Below, piece after piece: positions 11,449 to 24,677 of a stretch of 64,000 nt of DNA. Source of the stretch: Gigaspora rosea. Taxonomy: Eukaryota > Glomeromycota > Glomeromycetes > Diversisporales > Gigasporaceae. How positions within the stretch are numbered: position 1 is the stretch's first letter; each line of letters opens with the position of its first letter. The DNA is taken from positions 176,067 through 240,066 of the forward strand of contig QKWP01000029.1 in NCBI GenBank assembly GCA_003550325.1, given 5' to 3'. Below the pieces are notes generated by a model. That model was not told where the DNA came from, ran no database searches, and worked only from the letters and a program-made list of their open reading frames with translations. Both the position numbers and the translations under genes were made by a program.

Positions 11449-12577
11449 TCAATACATTAAAACGCAGTTCTGGGTCACTATTTTTTTTTGCTGCGCTTTT
11501 GTTTATATGATTTTATTAGTAGTGATAGTGAGGACCCTTGAATTTTTAAGAGATCCTCATGTAAAAAAATTCTTTAAAAATCATACCCTCCACCTCTCCC
11601 ACCCACCCCCCCTCCCTTGAAAAGTTCTTAATCGGGTGACTGGCCCGTGAAATTTTTTCAAACTCCGACCAAAAATAGAAGTGGTATTTTGTGTTCCTAC
11701 AAAAATGGTAGGTAACACAAAAATTAAAACTCCGACGGACCAGGTTCGGGTCGGGTTCATTGAACCAAGATCGGGTTCAAATGAATCAAGATCGGGTTTA
11801 GGAACCAAGATCGGGTTCAAATGAACCAAAATCGGGTTCATTTGAACCAAAATCTGTTCATTTGAACCAAAATCGGGTTCGAATGAACCAAGATCGGGTT
11901 CAAGAACCAAGATCGGGTTTAAATGAACCAAGATCGGGTCATTTGAACCAAGATCAGATTCATTTGAACCAAGATCGGGTTTATTTGAACCAATATCGGG
12001 TTCTTGGACCCAAGATCGGGTTCATTTGAACCAAAATCGGGTTCATTTGAACCAAAACGGGTTCATTTGAACAAATTTCGGGTTCATTTGAACCATGACT
12101 GGGTCATTTGAACCAAGATCGGGTTCATTTTGAACCTAAATAAAAAATTAATAACACTACCCCATGAGGGTTTTGATATATATAACTTTATCCTAACAAT
12201 CATGAAGCCTATTAATAATCTTGAGATCTAAAGGTTAGGGTTAGGGTCAGCTTTCATTATGTTGAGCTTTGGGATGGGGTATTGATATAAACTAACAATC
12301 ATGAGGTCTAATAATAATCTTGAGCCCTAAAGATTAGGTTTAGGGTTAGCGTTAATTATGTTGAGCTTTGGGTGGCGGTTTTATATATATATGACTTTGT
12401 TCTAATAACCTTAGACCCTAAAATTATATAAAATATGAAATATATAAACTAAAACCACTTTAGAATTCTATATACTAAAAAGTTGATCAACATTCTATTA
12501 TAAAAAAACAATTAAAACTATGATAAAAAACAATTAAAACTTCTAGCCCGTGGCTACGCCCGGGCACCTAACACTAG
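11449..12577 (+). mobile_element. Non-autonomous Helitron, copy 2
   Basis: It starts TCAATACATTAAAACGCAG after a host A and ends with the GCCCGTGGCTACGCCCGGGC hairpin and ACCTAACACTAG. It contains the 21-bp repeat (about 11750-12140) and the GGTTAGGGTTAGGGTCAGC block. It is the first of three head-to-tail units. Confidence 0.87.
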
Positions 12578-12581
12578 TCAA

Positions 12582-13758
12582 TCTACTAAAACGCGAGTCT
12601 GCATCACTATTTTTTTTTTGCTGCGCTTTTGTTTATATTTATTTTTAATAGAGGTCCCTGCTTCGCAGGGACCTCTAATAAAATTATTATATAAATTGAG
12701 GTGTAGAATTATTAAATAGTAATACAGACTTGAATTTTAATGCATTGTTCTTTAAGAATTCTTTAGATTTTTTAGAGGTCCTCACGTAAAAAAATTCTTT
12801 AAAATTCTTACCCTCCTTGAAAAAATTCTTACCCAGGTCACTGACCCTGAAATTTTTTCAAACTCCGACCAAAAATAGAGGTCGTATTTTGTGTTCCTGC
12901 AAAAATGGTAGGTTACACAAAAAATTCAAACTCCGACAGACCAGGTTCGGGTCAACCAAGATCGGGTTCAAATGAACCAAAATCGGGTTCAGGAACCAAG
13001 ATCGGGTTCAAATGAACCAAAATCGGGTTCATTTGAACCAAAATCGGGTTCGAATGAACCAAGATCAGATTCAAGAACCAAGATCGGTTTCAAATGAACC
13101 AAGATCGGGTCATTTGAACCAAGATCGGGTTCATTTGAACCAAGATCGGGTTTATTTGAACCAGTAACGGGTTCTTGGACCCAAAATCGGGTTCGTTTGA
13201 ACCAAAATCGGGTTCATTTGAACCAAAACGGGTTCATTTGAACCAATTTCGGGTTCATTTGAACCATGACCGGGTCATTTGAACCAAGATCGGGTTCATT
13301 TTGAACCCAAATAAAAAATTAATAACACTAACCCATGAGGGTTTTGATATATATAACTTTATCCTAACAATCATGAAGCCTATTAAAAATCTTGAGACCT
13401 AAAGGTTAGGGTTAGGGTCAGCTTTCATTATGTTGAGCTTTGGGAGGGGGTATTGATATATATAACTTTAAACTAACAATCATGAGGTCTAATAATAATC
13501 TTGGGACCTAAAGGTTAGGGTTAGGGTCAGCTTTCATTATGTTGAGCTTTGGGTGGGGGTTTTATATATATAACTTTGTTCTAATAACCTTAGACCCTAA
13601 AATTATATAAAATATAAAATATATATACTAAAACAACTATTAGAATTCTATATACTAAAAAGGCAATCAAAATTCTATTATAAAAAAACAATTAAAAACT
13701 ATGATAAAAAACAATTAAAACTTCTAGCCCGTGGCAACGCCCGGGCCCCTAACACTAG
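12582..13758 (+). mobile_element. Non-autonomous Helitron, copy 3
   Basis: It starts TCTACTAAAACGCGAGTCTG, four bases after copy 2 ends. It ends with the hairpin GCCCGTGGCAACGCCCGGGC (stem GCCCG-GGC / GCC-CGGGC) and CCCTAACACTAG. The body parallels copy 2. Confidence 0.88.
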
Positions 13759-14259
13759 TCTACTATATCTAAGGCGCAGTTCTGTGTCACTATTTGAGAT
13801 TATGTCATGCTTTTTTTAATAATTTTACAGGCTGATCCGGAATAAACAAAATTTGTGACGCGTTTATTTATTTTCGTCAATTCTGGATCAGCCCGACATA
13901 GATTCCGAATGCGTGCGAATTTGTGCACACGTTTATTTTCGTCAATAATTTTACAGGCTAATCAGAAATAAACAAAATTTGTGCATGTGTTTATTTTTGC
14001 GGAATCGGGTTCATGAACCTTGGTGGGTTATACAAAAATTCATACTCCGCCGTACCAGGTCGGATCGGGTTCATATGAACCATGATCAGGTTCATTTGAA
14101 CCATGATTGGGTTCATTTGAACCATGATCGGATTGAACCATGATCGTGTTCATTTGACCATGATCGGGTTCATTTTGAACCATGATTGGGTTCATTTTGA
14201 ACCCAGATAAAAACATTAATACCATTAGCCCGCGGCAACGCCCGGGCCCCTAATACTAG
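13759..14259 (+). mobile_element. Non-autonomous Helitron, short copy 4
   Basis: It starts TCTACTATATCTAAGGCGC immediately after the CTAG end of copy 3 and ends with GCCCGCGGCAACGCCCGGGC and CCCTAATACTAG. Only about 500 bp, with a reduced repeat block (14050-14200). It also has two copies of a GGCTGATCCGGAATAAACAA-like segment that the other units lack. Confidence 0.85.
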
Positions 14260-14525
14260 TCATATTAAACGTCACGTCACATACGTCACGTCAAATGTCA
14301 TAGTAAATGTTCATTAATATTCTAATGTCTGCAGCTCTATGTATAACCTATCTTAAATACTAAAATTTGATTGGCTACATGCATTTAGGAAGGTTAGTAT
14401 AATATAAAATGTTATTTAAGAGAACATGCATTTAGCACTAATAACATCTTATGAAAAGAAAATAATGTGTATTTAGGGAAAGATATTGCATTTATAAATG
14501 TTGCATTTATGAAGATCTGACTGTA

Positions 14526-14790
14526 TATCAAAGGATTTTTATTACCTCCTTACTTGGAGCTTGCCAAATCTTTTCAATTACTTTGGTTTCTTGAATTTAT
14601 CTATGTGACATCACACAAATATGCCCAAAGTTCCTATTCAAGATAAAAGTACCAAGATTACAGATACTCAACTAATTTATAAGCAAATATTACTATAACA
14701 CAAAATTTATTTTTCAAAATGTTTCCAGTAGGATTTGAACTTTGGATCTGCCATTTGGAAGTGTGACAACCAAACAACTTCTCTATGTTA
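14526..14790 (-). mobile_element. Old tRNA-like retroposon, third piece (B-box end)
   Basis: It matches the right part of the GC-rich copy. CCTCCTTACTTGGAGCTTGC corresponds to CCTCCTTACTCGGGTCTTGC at 9937-9956. On the minus strand the end reads AAGTTCAAATCC (B-box-like) and further upstream TAGAGAAGTTGTTTGG, which could be a decayed A box. Confidence 0.65.
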
Positions 14791-16079
14791 TCACATTTAA
14801 ATTCTAATTTTATTTCTAACTAAACCTAAAATAAGCTAATCTTTTAATATTTTAACTAAAATATAACCCTATTTTATTTTATGTAATAACACACATGTGC
14901 ATTATTTTGAAATTGATACTTTTTTAAAAATTGCATATTTGACATATTTGCATTCAAAATAATGCATTCCTAAGAGTTTGCATAATAAATATAAGTACTG
15001 TGAACATGTAAATATTAGCAATATTGATCTAAAATATCACACATGTGCGTTCTGAAGTAATGCACAGATACTCAAAAATAATGCACAGATATGTATTATT
15101 GTATGAAAATACAGTAATCTAACTTTCATTATAACTCTATTTCTAACCAAAATACTACTCTAATTCAATTCTATATCAATCAATTTTAATTAAATCTCTT
15201 ATAAATAAATTAATAGACTTGTAAAAATATAAATATTCAAAAATTAATTTATTCATATTTATCACTTTATTTAGCTTGTAAGTATAAAAGTGCTTTCAAG
15301 CACCTAGGTTAATAGATTGGAGATCAATTTTTGATTAGTAGAAATAAATTATTTATTCAAGCAAGTTCATTATTGTTATAAAAAAAAAAAGATAGTTAGA
15401 GACCATCTTTTTTATTATAGAGTTGTATTAATTGGCTAAAATTGAATATCCACATTTTATAACATGAATCTTTGGCACAATTACTATAAGGTTTATTTTA
15501 ATTAATCATAGTAATTATGCATGATCTCTATAATTAGTAAATCACATTGAGAGAGATGCTTGAGAACACTCTAAAATTATTAGATTGTAAAATTAAAATA
15601 AACAACCAATTTGCAAATAAAAAACAAATACTTACTATTATTTTATTATATCATTCAGATTATTTCTATTAAGGTGAATTAGTTTGTGCAATATGTAGAT
15701 ACAATTAAATTACTATCTTGAAGGCTGGTTATTGAAATTATAACTTGAACTTGATTATAATTTTGCAACAACTAACTTGCAAAATTTTATCTTGTACAAG
15801 TTGTTCAATTCTTCAACAAAAAACATAAAATGTACAACTTAATATTTCTCAAAATTTACAAAAATTAAAAAATGTATGATATTAAATTTGCTTTTTTCAT
15901 TTAAACTTGAATTTAAATTACATATAGCATCTTAAATTCTGAAAACTATTATGTTTTAAAACATCTTAATATAAACTACATTGCAACTTAAGTTGATTTG
16001 AAATTCACAAATTTGATTTTAATATATAGTACATCTATTCTTGTTTACATCTATTATTGTTTATATTATAGATATAAAA
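14791..16079. other. No gene seen
   Basis: AT-rich. About 14880-15120 holds a decayed relative of the 3803-4183 MITE (CACATGTGCATTATTTTGA words). Nothing else is supported. Confidence 0.5.
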
Positions 16080-18386
16080 CTATTTAGAATATAGTAAATC
16101 CTCGAAAATAGAAGTAAAATGTGTAATAGAATATGATGAATACTCTTTTACTAATTTGTAATAAATCAGCAGCAATTTTCAACTTTCGATAAGGAGAATG
16201 AGAAGTATATAAAACGAGCAAGCTCTGTTTAACAAATATGCTATCCGTAAAAGAAACTTCATATAATATACTTATCATTAGGCTAATGAATATAGGCTCC
16301 ATACTGCCGATTTTGATGGCGATACTAGGTGGGCTTATTCAATTCCCGATTCCCAGATTCCCATATAATATGAATTTTTTTTTTTACAGTATACTTTCAT
16401 AAATTTTGAACGAGTCTTATTAATACCCTATTTATTTTCAATCTTCAAAACTATTTTAGATTTTTACAGATTGTTCCTAATTAAAATTTTAATTAACTAG
16501 CCGTTATTGAGATATCTTCTCTCAAAGATCGAAAAACACATGCATACTATTAAATTTAAGGATTACTGATACATGTAGACCAATACAAATTTTGCTAATC
16601 ATACAGTATATTGAAAGTGCAGTAATATAATATTTTAAAATTTATAAAACTTTCTTGATAGGATTTTAAATTTTCAGAATTTTATACCATTTATGATTCT
16701 AATAATTCAGAAATTTGTTGGGAACATAAGTGAACTTTGAACCAAGCCCACATCATTAAATCCGATTCTGTGTAACTTATGATACGCCTCAAGCTAACTT
16801 GTCACGTGCTCATCCAATCCTGGACATAGCAACTGAACAATGGCTGTGTGCTTAACGTTTCGTTGCTAAGGCATTATGTAAATATTATGTATTTTAGCAA
16901 AAAAGTTAATTATAATATATAAAAGAGTAAAAATATTTATAAATTAAATTTATATATAATAAATTATTCTAGACATATTAATATTATTAAGTTGTATCGA
17001 AAAATAGATAGAATGGGCTTTTACAACATGAAATATACGCAAAAAAATAAATGATTTTAGGATAATAAATTCGATTTTTAATTCTATTACAATACCGCAC
17101 GTATTTATAGTTAATATAGATATTATTTATTTTGAGTTCTCAGATTGATTTTGTTCATTTTCATGATGAATGTAAATGGTTTTGGAAGCTAGAGATAGAT
17201 TCATTGTTTGTAAAAATGTTTTCAATTATTATTTAATGGAATTATCGCATGTTTAATTTTATCATTATGGTGTAATTTTAATTAAAATTTGCAGACAGCC
17301 GTTCACCAATATAATTAGCTGATTATCGTCTGATTGTGCGATTTTAGAGTGTGTTTCTTAGTCAAAATTACAATATATTATTTTTATTATTTTGATTTGA
17401 TATTATAAGCTTTGATATAAGATACCGGTTTCTTTATTTATTGGTAATCCAAGTTTGTAAAAACCAAGTTTTTATTGTTGTCATTGTTTTTAACACTTAC
17501 ACCAAGCTTATCAATTGGTGTGCTCAATAAATTTCAGTTATCAATGTTTTTATATTGCTGTTATAAGTTTTATCAGTGTTTTTATGCTTATGTTTATGTC
17601 ACAATGGCTTGATTTGATAGTTTAACAATGTTCTTAATTATATGCGGTGTTTAAAGTTAGATATTCTCAGTGTTCTCAGAGAACATTACGCAATTTTTGA
17701 GACCATAAATCATTAAAATATGTTCTTTATATGAGAACATCTAATAATTTTTTTTTAATCCTAAAGGAATTTTAATTTTCTATATAAAGAACATTTAAAC
17801 TTTTTTCGAGAACATTAAGAACATAAAACCAAATTTGAATTTTAAACACTGGTTGTTAGTACTTGATAGTGGCTAAAGCACAAATTTATGAGTTTGTAAA
17901 TATAAGTGTTGATAAAAAAAAAAATATTTTGTACGTACAAAAAATCTATTTCTACTATATTTAAACAACTATTGCTTTTTTATGTAACATTAAGTCAGAA
18001 ATAATTTGATTGCATGTACTAATAATTTTCTTCCACATATTTATATATTTTATTTAGTTTTTTTCAAAATTTACTGTTTTATATTAGGGGCATCACGTTA
18101 CCATGCTAGCCACGTCCAAACCAGTTCCAATAAATAGTAGTTAAACACATTTTTAGTATAAAATGCACATATTCATTGCATATTATTTGTTTGTATATAC
18201 TTCTAAAAAAAAAAACAATTATTTGAATGATGGTTATTCGGATTCTACATAAAAACTTGAGCTTTATTTTGAAAAAATTAATCATTTCCATTTTTCAAAA
18301 TTGAAACAAAAATTCAAAATATTCAACATCATTTATCTTATATACATCATATGTATTCTTAATAAATAAATCAATTGCTATTAATA

Positions 18387-20228
18387 ATGGATCCATATCA
18401 AGAATTAAATAATGAAATTGATAATTTGAAAGATAAATTAACTGGAAATGAGATTAAGACATTAAAACATACGATATATGAGAAAATAGTTGGTAATTAA
18501 ATATTTGAAATACCTGGTGAACACTTTGAGAAATTGAAAGGAAAGCATGGGATAAAGAATAAAGACCCTGACCTTAAAAAATTTAAACGAAAGTATGAAA
18601 TATCTGAGGAAGAACTTGAAAAATTGAAAAAGCATGAAGCAACTGTTGAACTTAAACATTTGATCTCAAAATACGAAATATCTAATAAAGAATTTATGGA
18701 AGAACTTGAAAAATTAAAAAAGAGTGAAATAAAACTTGATGAACTTAAAAATTTGATAGCAAAATACGACAAATCTAATGAAGAATTTATAAAAGAACTT
18801 GAAAATTTGAAAAGCATGAAACAACTGTTGAACTTAAGAATTTGATCTCAAAATACGAAATATCTAATAAAGAATTTATGGAAGAATTTGAAAATTTGAA
18901 AAAGCGTGAAATAAAACTTGATGAACTTACTAAATTGATCACAAAATACGAAGAATCTAATGAAGAATTTATGAAAGAGCTTGAAAAATTGAGCAAGCTT
19001 GAAACAGCTGTTGAACCTGAGAATTTGATCTCAAAGTATGAAATATCTAATAAAGAATTTATGGATTTTAAAAATAAAAAAAGCATATCTGATATTGAAG
19101 TTGGTGCATTTAAACAAATGTATGGAAAAATTGTGAATCCTGAATTTAAGAAATAGAATGAAAGAATGAAATTAAAATACTAACAAAGTCACTTAAAGAT
19201 TGGAAACAAATCAAGTATAAGGCATATAAACGTGCAATCATTTGTCTTATTATTAGTTCTGTAGCATTTGTAATTAGTTTTTTTCTTATATTTTCATACA
19301 ATAGTGTAATTAAATCTGGTATAGCAGATATTGTGTCAGCAGTTTATGAAGTAGGAAGCTTTAGTACTTTAGTTTCAAATCTAATAACTCTTCGTAGTCT
19401 TTATGTTGAAAAAACATCGACCAAATCAGATGATAAGGAAAAGGAAATGGTAATTTCTGATGATATTATTCATAAATCTATAAAATGTCATCCTAGTAGT
19501 CTTTACCAAAAAATAGATTTTGTGGAAGCGATTCAAAAAAATGTACATACTTTATTGACTTTTCAGACTATGCTTTCTATTGTAATGTCTGTTATTTTAT
19601 TTATTACGTCTATGGTTACCGTTTTATACTGGTTTTATGGATCTAACAACTTTATTGCTGCAAATTTTGCTCTCATTGGGTTGTCTACAATTGGCGTATA
19701 CGAGTCCACTGGTTTTGTGGTTTACATCAGTTTAATTATTCAATCACAAACTACGAATGCAAAAAAGGAGTTAATAAAAGTGTATAAGCAAGAACAAGAT
19801 GATGTAGATAAACATGTAAAAGATGTATTGAGGGAGCGTATAAAAAAGAGAGTAGGGTATCAGACTTTGAGATAATGACCGCTATAATGAATGAGACAGG
19901 GATAGATTTGACAGAATTAGATGCTAATATGGAGAAATTTAAAGCTATGAAGATAGAAATTCAGAACAAAGATGTTTACTTTTGTGATACAATCTCTTTG
20001 AACCACTTTTTTCCAGATAAGAAGAAGAATATAGTTGAGTTCATTGAATTGTTGATCTTTATGATTTTTTTCCCTGTAGGTGTTTTCTTCGGTTTAATAT
20101 TCCATAATGAGCATAAAGGAAGGTAGGAAGTAAAAAGAATTCATATAGATGATATTGAGATGTTTGTTATTAAAAATAATATTATTGGTGGACAAACATT
20201 TGATCCATTTATGCAATTACTGATTTAA
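18387..20228 (+). pseudogene. Decayed coiled-coil/membrane protein gene (left copy)
   Basis: It starts ATGGATCCATATCAAGAATT, parallel to the intact paralogue at 33739. An in-frame TAA at 18498-18500 stands where the paralogue has GAA. Further open stretches lie at 18534-18845, 18842-19156, 19333-19875 and 19875-20126, in shifted frames. One shift falls at 18810-18813, where an A run has four bases against five in sister repeats. The coiled-coil part has several copies of a ~42-residue module (ISKYEISNKEFMEELEKLKK type) where the paralogue keeps about one. The membrane segments are conserved in fragments. The function is unknown. Confidence 0.85.
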
Positions 20229-20365
20229 GACCGTTTAAAATTATAATTTCATAATTACTGATTTAAAGACTGTTTAAAATTATAATTTCATATAATTCTG
20301 ATTTAAGTCTGTTTAAAATTATAATTTCATATAATTACTGATTTAAGTCCGTTTAAATATAATTT
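20205..20365. repeat. ~44 bp tandem repeat after the pseudogene
   Basis: About four copies of GATTTAAGTCCGTTTAAAAT plus TATAATTTCATAATTACT. The right duplication copy has about two at 35318-35370, so the repeat expanded or contracted after duplication. Confidence 0.8.
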
Positions 20366-21080
20366 CTTTTAACGTTCCTTTATAGAGTTTAAGTACAGTG
20401 GGGGGAGGGGTGTCAATTTAAATAAACACTACAATATGTTGCACTAAAAAAAATAAACCTATTATTATTGGTCGGCTCACAAGCACTTGACTTATTGAAT
20501 TGAATATTCTAATTGGCTTGTTTAAATCCATAGGGAAGGCCTTTGGAGGTGGAAAAGGGAGAATATTAACAGAAATTGTAATTCAACTTATTTAAATAAA
20601 ATGATGTATATTAAAAAATTTCTTAAATTTATTTGTATTTTAAATCACCTTAACATATTATAAATATTTTTTTAAAAAAAATAAAATAAATAAAATAAAT
20701 AACTTACTGATAATTGTAAATGCACTTTCTAGTGATCGAAATAGTACATAATTATTATAACATTATTTAGTTACTTTTCTACAATTCAGATAAATATATT
20801 ATTGATTTATTCAAGTATCACTTTTACTTTGATTTGCTAATAATTATATAGCGACAATCAATTGTAATGAGTTGCTATGAATTACTTTGACAGGTCAAAG
20901 TAAAGATCTCAATCAATACTACAATACTTGAGCAGTTTTGTCAGTTTTATGTAGTTTATGTAATTTTAAAATATAAGAAAAAAAAATTAAAAAAAAACAT
21001 TGACTCAGCTATTTATATGGTTTATTTGCAAATTTTAATATTACATAATTAATATAAAATCTAAGAGTAATAGTACGTAT

Positions 21081-22185
21081 GTACTACAGTAGCAAGCACG
21101 TGATTTGTCACACAGATCACTGGGTAAAATTTTTAATACTCTCTAAATGCATGGCGAGGGGCCAATAAAAAACCTTGTTTAAAGAGGTATTGTATTTAGG
21201 GAGGTAAAAATCTATAACATATGAGTTGGGACAAAGTTAAACTATGCATTTAGAGAGGTTGCATTTAGGAGATAGGCCTATGTTTAATTGTAAATTGCAA
21301 TGGTAGGCTTTTTAATCACCATTTTCAGGGGTTTCTTAAAAGGAAACTACACTCACAAGACTAGATACAACTTCTTAGCTATACAAATACTTCATTAATT
21401 TGTAGCTTTAACCAAAAAAAATAAATAAAGCCAAGAAAGATCACGCTCTCAAAAATAGCCTTTTATTCTATTTTATATAGTTACTCGCAATGTACCTTCA
21501 GGAGCTACTTTACTAGCTATTATACCATCTGCAGCAAATAACACTCAAAACTTTTTTTTTGCTATTTTTAGCTGTTCTAACTATTTGTGGCCTATTTTCT
21601 CCAGATTCAACATACTGTTTATTATCTTATTTGCCTGAAACAGTAAAAAAAGTACATCTATGTTTCATTACCCATAGTTATATTTCATTAACCATCTCTA
21701 AAATTTCTTAAAAATTCTAATATGATCTTGCTTGTATCTTGTTTATTTTTTTTACTTAACTTATATGAACCCATTTGTACAGATTTTTTTCATATTAAGC
21801 TCTTTATTAAAAATATAATTAACTTTTTATGAGAATACCCACAAGGTCTAACAATTCTCTAGTAGTAATATAAGGATCATCAAAAACAAATTACTTGATA
21901 TTAGCAAAACTTCTGGAGTGGTAGCTTTGCGAGAATATCAGAGCAAAGCTTATCTTTAATATCCTCATTTCTTAGCTCTAAATACAGCAATCTAGTAATC
22001 AATGGTATATAATAATACTGCCTAATCTCCTTCATTAATAACTAGTCCAGCATGTATTTCTAGTAATTTTTATTGTTTTTGCATCAAATGAGTGTATAAT
22101 AATATTGATTTTGTTGACTCATTTTTATCCCAATATTTTTAAATAACAAAATTTAAAAAATTTTTTAAGATTTCATTATATATTG
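21081..22185. other. No gene seen
   Basis: A fragment related to the TA-type MITEs is likely at 21120-21275 (CTAAATGCAT, GCATTTAGAGAGGTTGCATT). Otherwise nothing is supported. Confidence 0.45.
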
Positions 22186-22790
22186 ATACTGATGAACTTT
22201 TTCAAACTGATATGCATAGTAAACAAGTATTGTATTAGTATTGAGGGGTTATCAGATTTGAAAATATTATTAAACTATTAGATTTATATATCAGGTACTT
22301 ACTTGGTAGATTAATTTTTTATCAGATTTGACAGGTTATCAATTTTGGCAGAATAGGTTTTGGAAGATTCAATAGTACTGTTGAACCTCTTAAAACTGAT
22401 ATACATAGTGAACAGATTTTGTATCAGAATTGAGAAATTATCAAATTTGAAAACATTATAAACTATTAAATTTATGTATTAGGTACCAACTTGGTATATT
22501 AATTTTTTCTCAGATTTTATAGATTATCTATTTTGGCAGAATCAGTTTTGGGAGGTTCAACAGTATATTTAATTAAATAAATACTGTTGAATCTCCCAAA
22601 ATCGAACTTGCCAAAATCAATAACCTGTCAAATTTGATAAAAAATTATCTACCAAGTTAGTATCTGATATATAATCTAATAGTTTATAATGTTTTTAAAT
22701 CTGATAACCTCTTGATACTAATACAAAACCTGTCTACTATGCATATTGGTTTTGAGAGATTAAATAGTAATTTATAATAAATCAGATGTA
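22186..22790. repeat. Direct-direct-inverted repeat trio (~200 bp unit)
   Basis: Units at about 22186-22385 and 22376-22565 are direct copies (TCAGATTTGACAGGTTATCA block). A third at about 22590-22790 is inverted, so the last two form a palindrome centred near 22573 (GTATATTTAATTAAATAAAT). Confidence 0.8.
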
Positions 22791-24394
22791 TATAGATATA
22801 TTAATTATTCATTTATAGCTATTATCTGTATAAAGAACTGACCTTACTAACAAGGCTTATTATCCAACCCATATACAAACCATCTCAACTTTATCTATTT
22901 CATATTATTAGAGCAATGAATAAGGTTTGTAACAATTTTTTGATAATTTTATTACATCTAACTTATAACTATGTACTAAGATCACTTGGTGGCAAATAAG
23001 TCCTATATGCAACAGCTTTTTTAGCTATACATTATATGCCAAGTAAGTTTTGTAACAGAATTTTTTTATAGTAACATGATAGAAATTATAATTTCAACAC
23101 AAATTAACTTGACCTTTGTTTATATATTGAGTTCAATAGGATAATAAGCATGTTTTGCAACAAAATTTTAAAGTAATTAATGTTTAAATTATAAAATTTC
23201 TATACAAACTAGCATAATTTTGATCACTATGATAATGTTAGCAAATTATATAGTAGAATTTTTTATAGTAATCCATGATATAAATTGCAATAATCCTAAT
23301 TTGATTTATTGCAGTTTGCAAATTGATGTACTTTTTAGTCAAATATTCATCTTAAATTTATATTCCTGTAACAAAGATACATGCAAAATACTAGTATTCT
23401 TTATACATGCAATATAAATAAATTTAATAATTTAATAATATTACTTTTGACTCATTTCTAAGTCTCATTTTGGAAAAAATTGCCAAAAAAAGCAGATTAT
23501 ATCCCCAGAAATTTTTGCCCTGGTTTGTAACAAATTTTTACAATAAGTTATGAAAGAACAGTGACTTAATTTCAATATATATAGTATATTAGCGCATTAG
23601 TAATACAAACTAACTTAATAGTAAATCAAATAGAAATTATGACAATTTAATACAATCTAACTTATAGTTAGCTAGTATGAAATTAAAAAAAATAATAATG
23701 AATCTTTAAATATAGGGTTTTAAAATTCATCTAAGAATACCTGAACTTTGTTACTTTTGATGAATAAGCTTGAGTAAATTAATTTTTAGCAATCATAAGA
23801 AAAATTTTTAATTTATAAGAATACATCTACTGTACTGCATTAGGTAGTTACAAAAAAAAACTTACACTAATTTGCTATAGAACTACTACACTAAATTTTA
23901 TCCTAATATTTTGATACACAAAAATTAATTTTATTTCGCATAGCTCACTGCTTTTGCCCGACGAGTTTCCTGTCAAAAATTTGCAATAGCACAAGCATTA
24001 CTGAAAAAAGTGTCTTCCCAAGGATGTATGAAATACTATCTCCACACCACAAGTTCCAAAAAAAAAAAATAAAACATTTCAAAGTTAACGTTATAAGTAT
24101 CTTTTCAGTTTTACAGTTAAAAAGAGAAACAAAATTTTCATAAAATTAAATGTGATTTCTCAGATAAATAAAAAATGCACTTAAATATTTATCATACTAG
24201 TTGCATAAGTAAAAATTTTTTATTCGATACTTCATTAATTCAAAAAAAAATAATTAATTAATTAAATAAATAAAAATCAAAACAAATAATTAATTAATTA
24301 AACAAAATAAAAATCAAAAAAATAATTAATTAATTAAATAAATAAAATCAAAAAAAAAAATTAAAAAATATGCTTAAATATTTATTGTCATATG
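22791..24394. other. No gene seen; simple repeats at 24230-24360
   Basis: AT-rich. At 24230-24360 about three copies of an AATTAATTAATTAAATAAAT/AAAATCAAAA unit (~48 bp) are in tandem. Confidence 0.5.
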
Positions 24395-24677
24395 TAAGGA
24401 TAGGAATCATATACAGTAGTCATTAGTGACTATTATCGACTAATCGACAAAATTTTTTCATAGTCAGTTGATCAATTAGTCGATTAGTCAATTAGTCGAT
24501 TAGTCGACTAATCGAACTAATCAATTAGTTGATTAGTCTATGTCGACTAGTCGATTAGTCGACTAGTCGACTAATCGATTAGTTGATTAATCGATTAGTC
24601 AATTTTTAGTCAGTCGATGACTAACAGTTTTAGTCGACTGACTAATTGACTAAAAATTTTTAACCGATTCCTATCAA
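24395..24677. mobile_element. hAT MITE built of (TCGACTAAT) repeats
   Basis: A perfect 8-bp target duplication GTCATATG lies at 24387-24394 and 24678-24685. The ends are TAAGGATAGGAATC and the reverse complement of TTGATAGGAATCGG. The core is a dense palindromic array of TTAGTCGACTAATCGA words. Confidence 0.85.

Larger units (their letters stand above)
11379..14339. mobile_element. hAT MITE hosting three Helitrons
   Basis: The ends are TAGAGCTGCAGACATT and its exact reverse complement. A perfect 8-bp target duplication TGTATAAC flanks it at 11371-11378 and 14340-14347. Own sequence is only 11379-11448 and 14260-14339 (about 150 bp); the rest is the Helitron array. The 8-bp duplication and TAGAG terminus are typical of hAT elements. 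Confidence 0.88.
11232..14525. mobile_element. TA-type MITE split by a 2.96 kb insertion
   Basis: The left end is TACTGTCAAACCTCTATAAA and the right end is the reverse complement of TACAGTCAGATCTTCATAAA. Pieces 11232-11378 and 14340-14525 join to a sequence matching the reverse complement of the uninterrupted element at 3059-3404. The insertion lies within CTGTATAACCTATC. Confidence 0.85.
16080..21080. repeat. Segmental duplication, left copy
   Basis: It begins near AAATCCTCGAAAATAGAAGT and lines up in the same orientation with 25412-36150, once the 5.9 kb transposon in the latter is removed. Shared landmarks are CCGATTTTGATGGCGATACT, CAAGCTTATCAATTGGTGTG, the membrane-protein gene and TTGGTCGGCTCACAAGCAC. 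It carries the decayed gene copy. Confidence 0.9.

Noticed and set aside
18106-18291. Minus-strand 61-codon frame conserved at 33459-33644
   Set aside because: Conservation follows from the segmental duplication; it lies upstream of the membrane-protein gene on the other strand and has no independent support.
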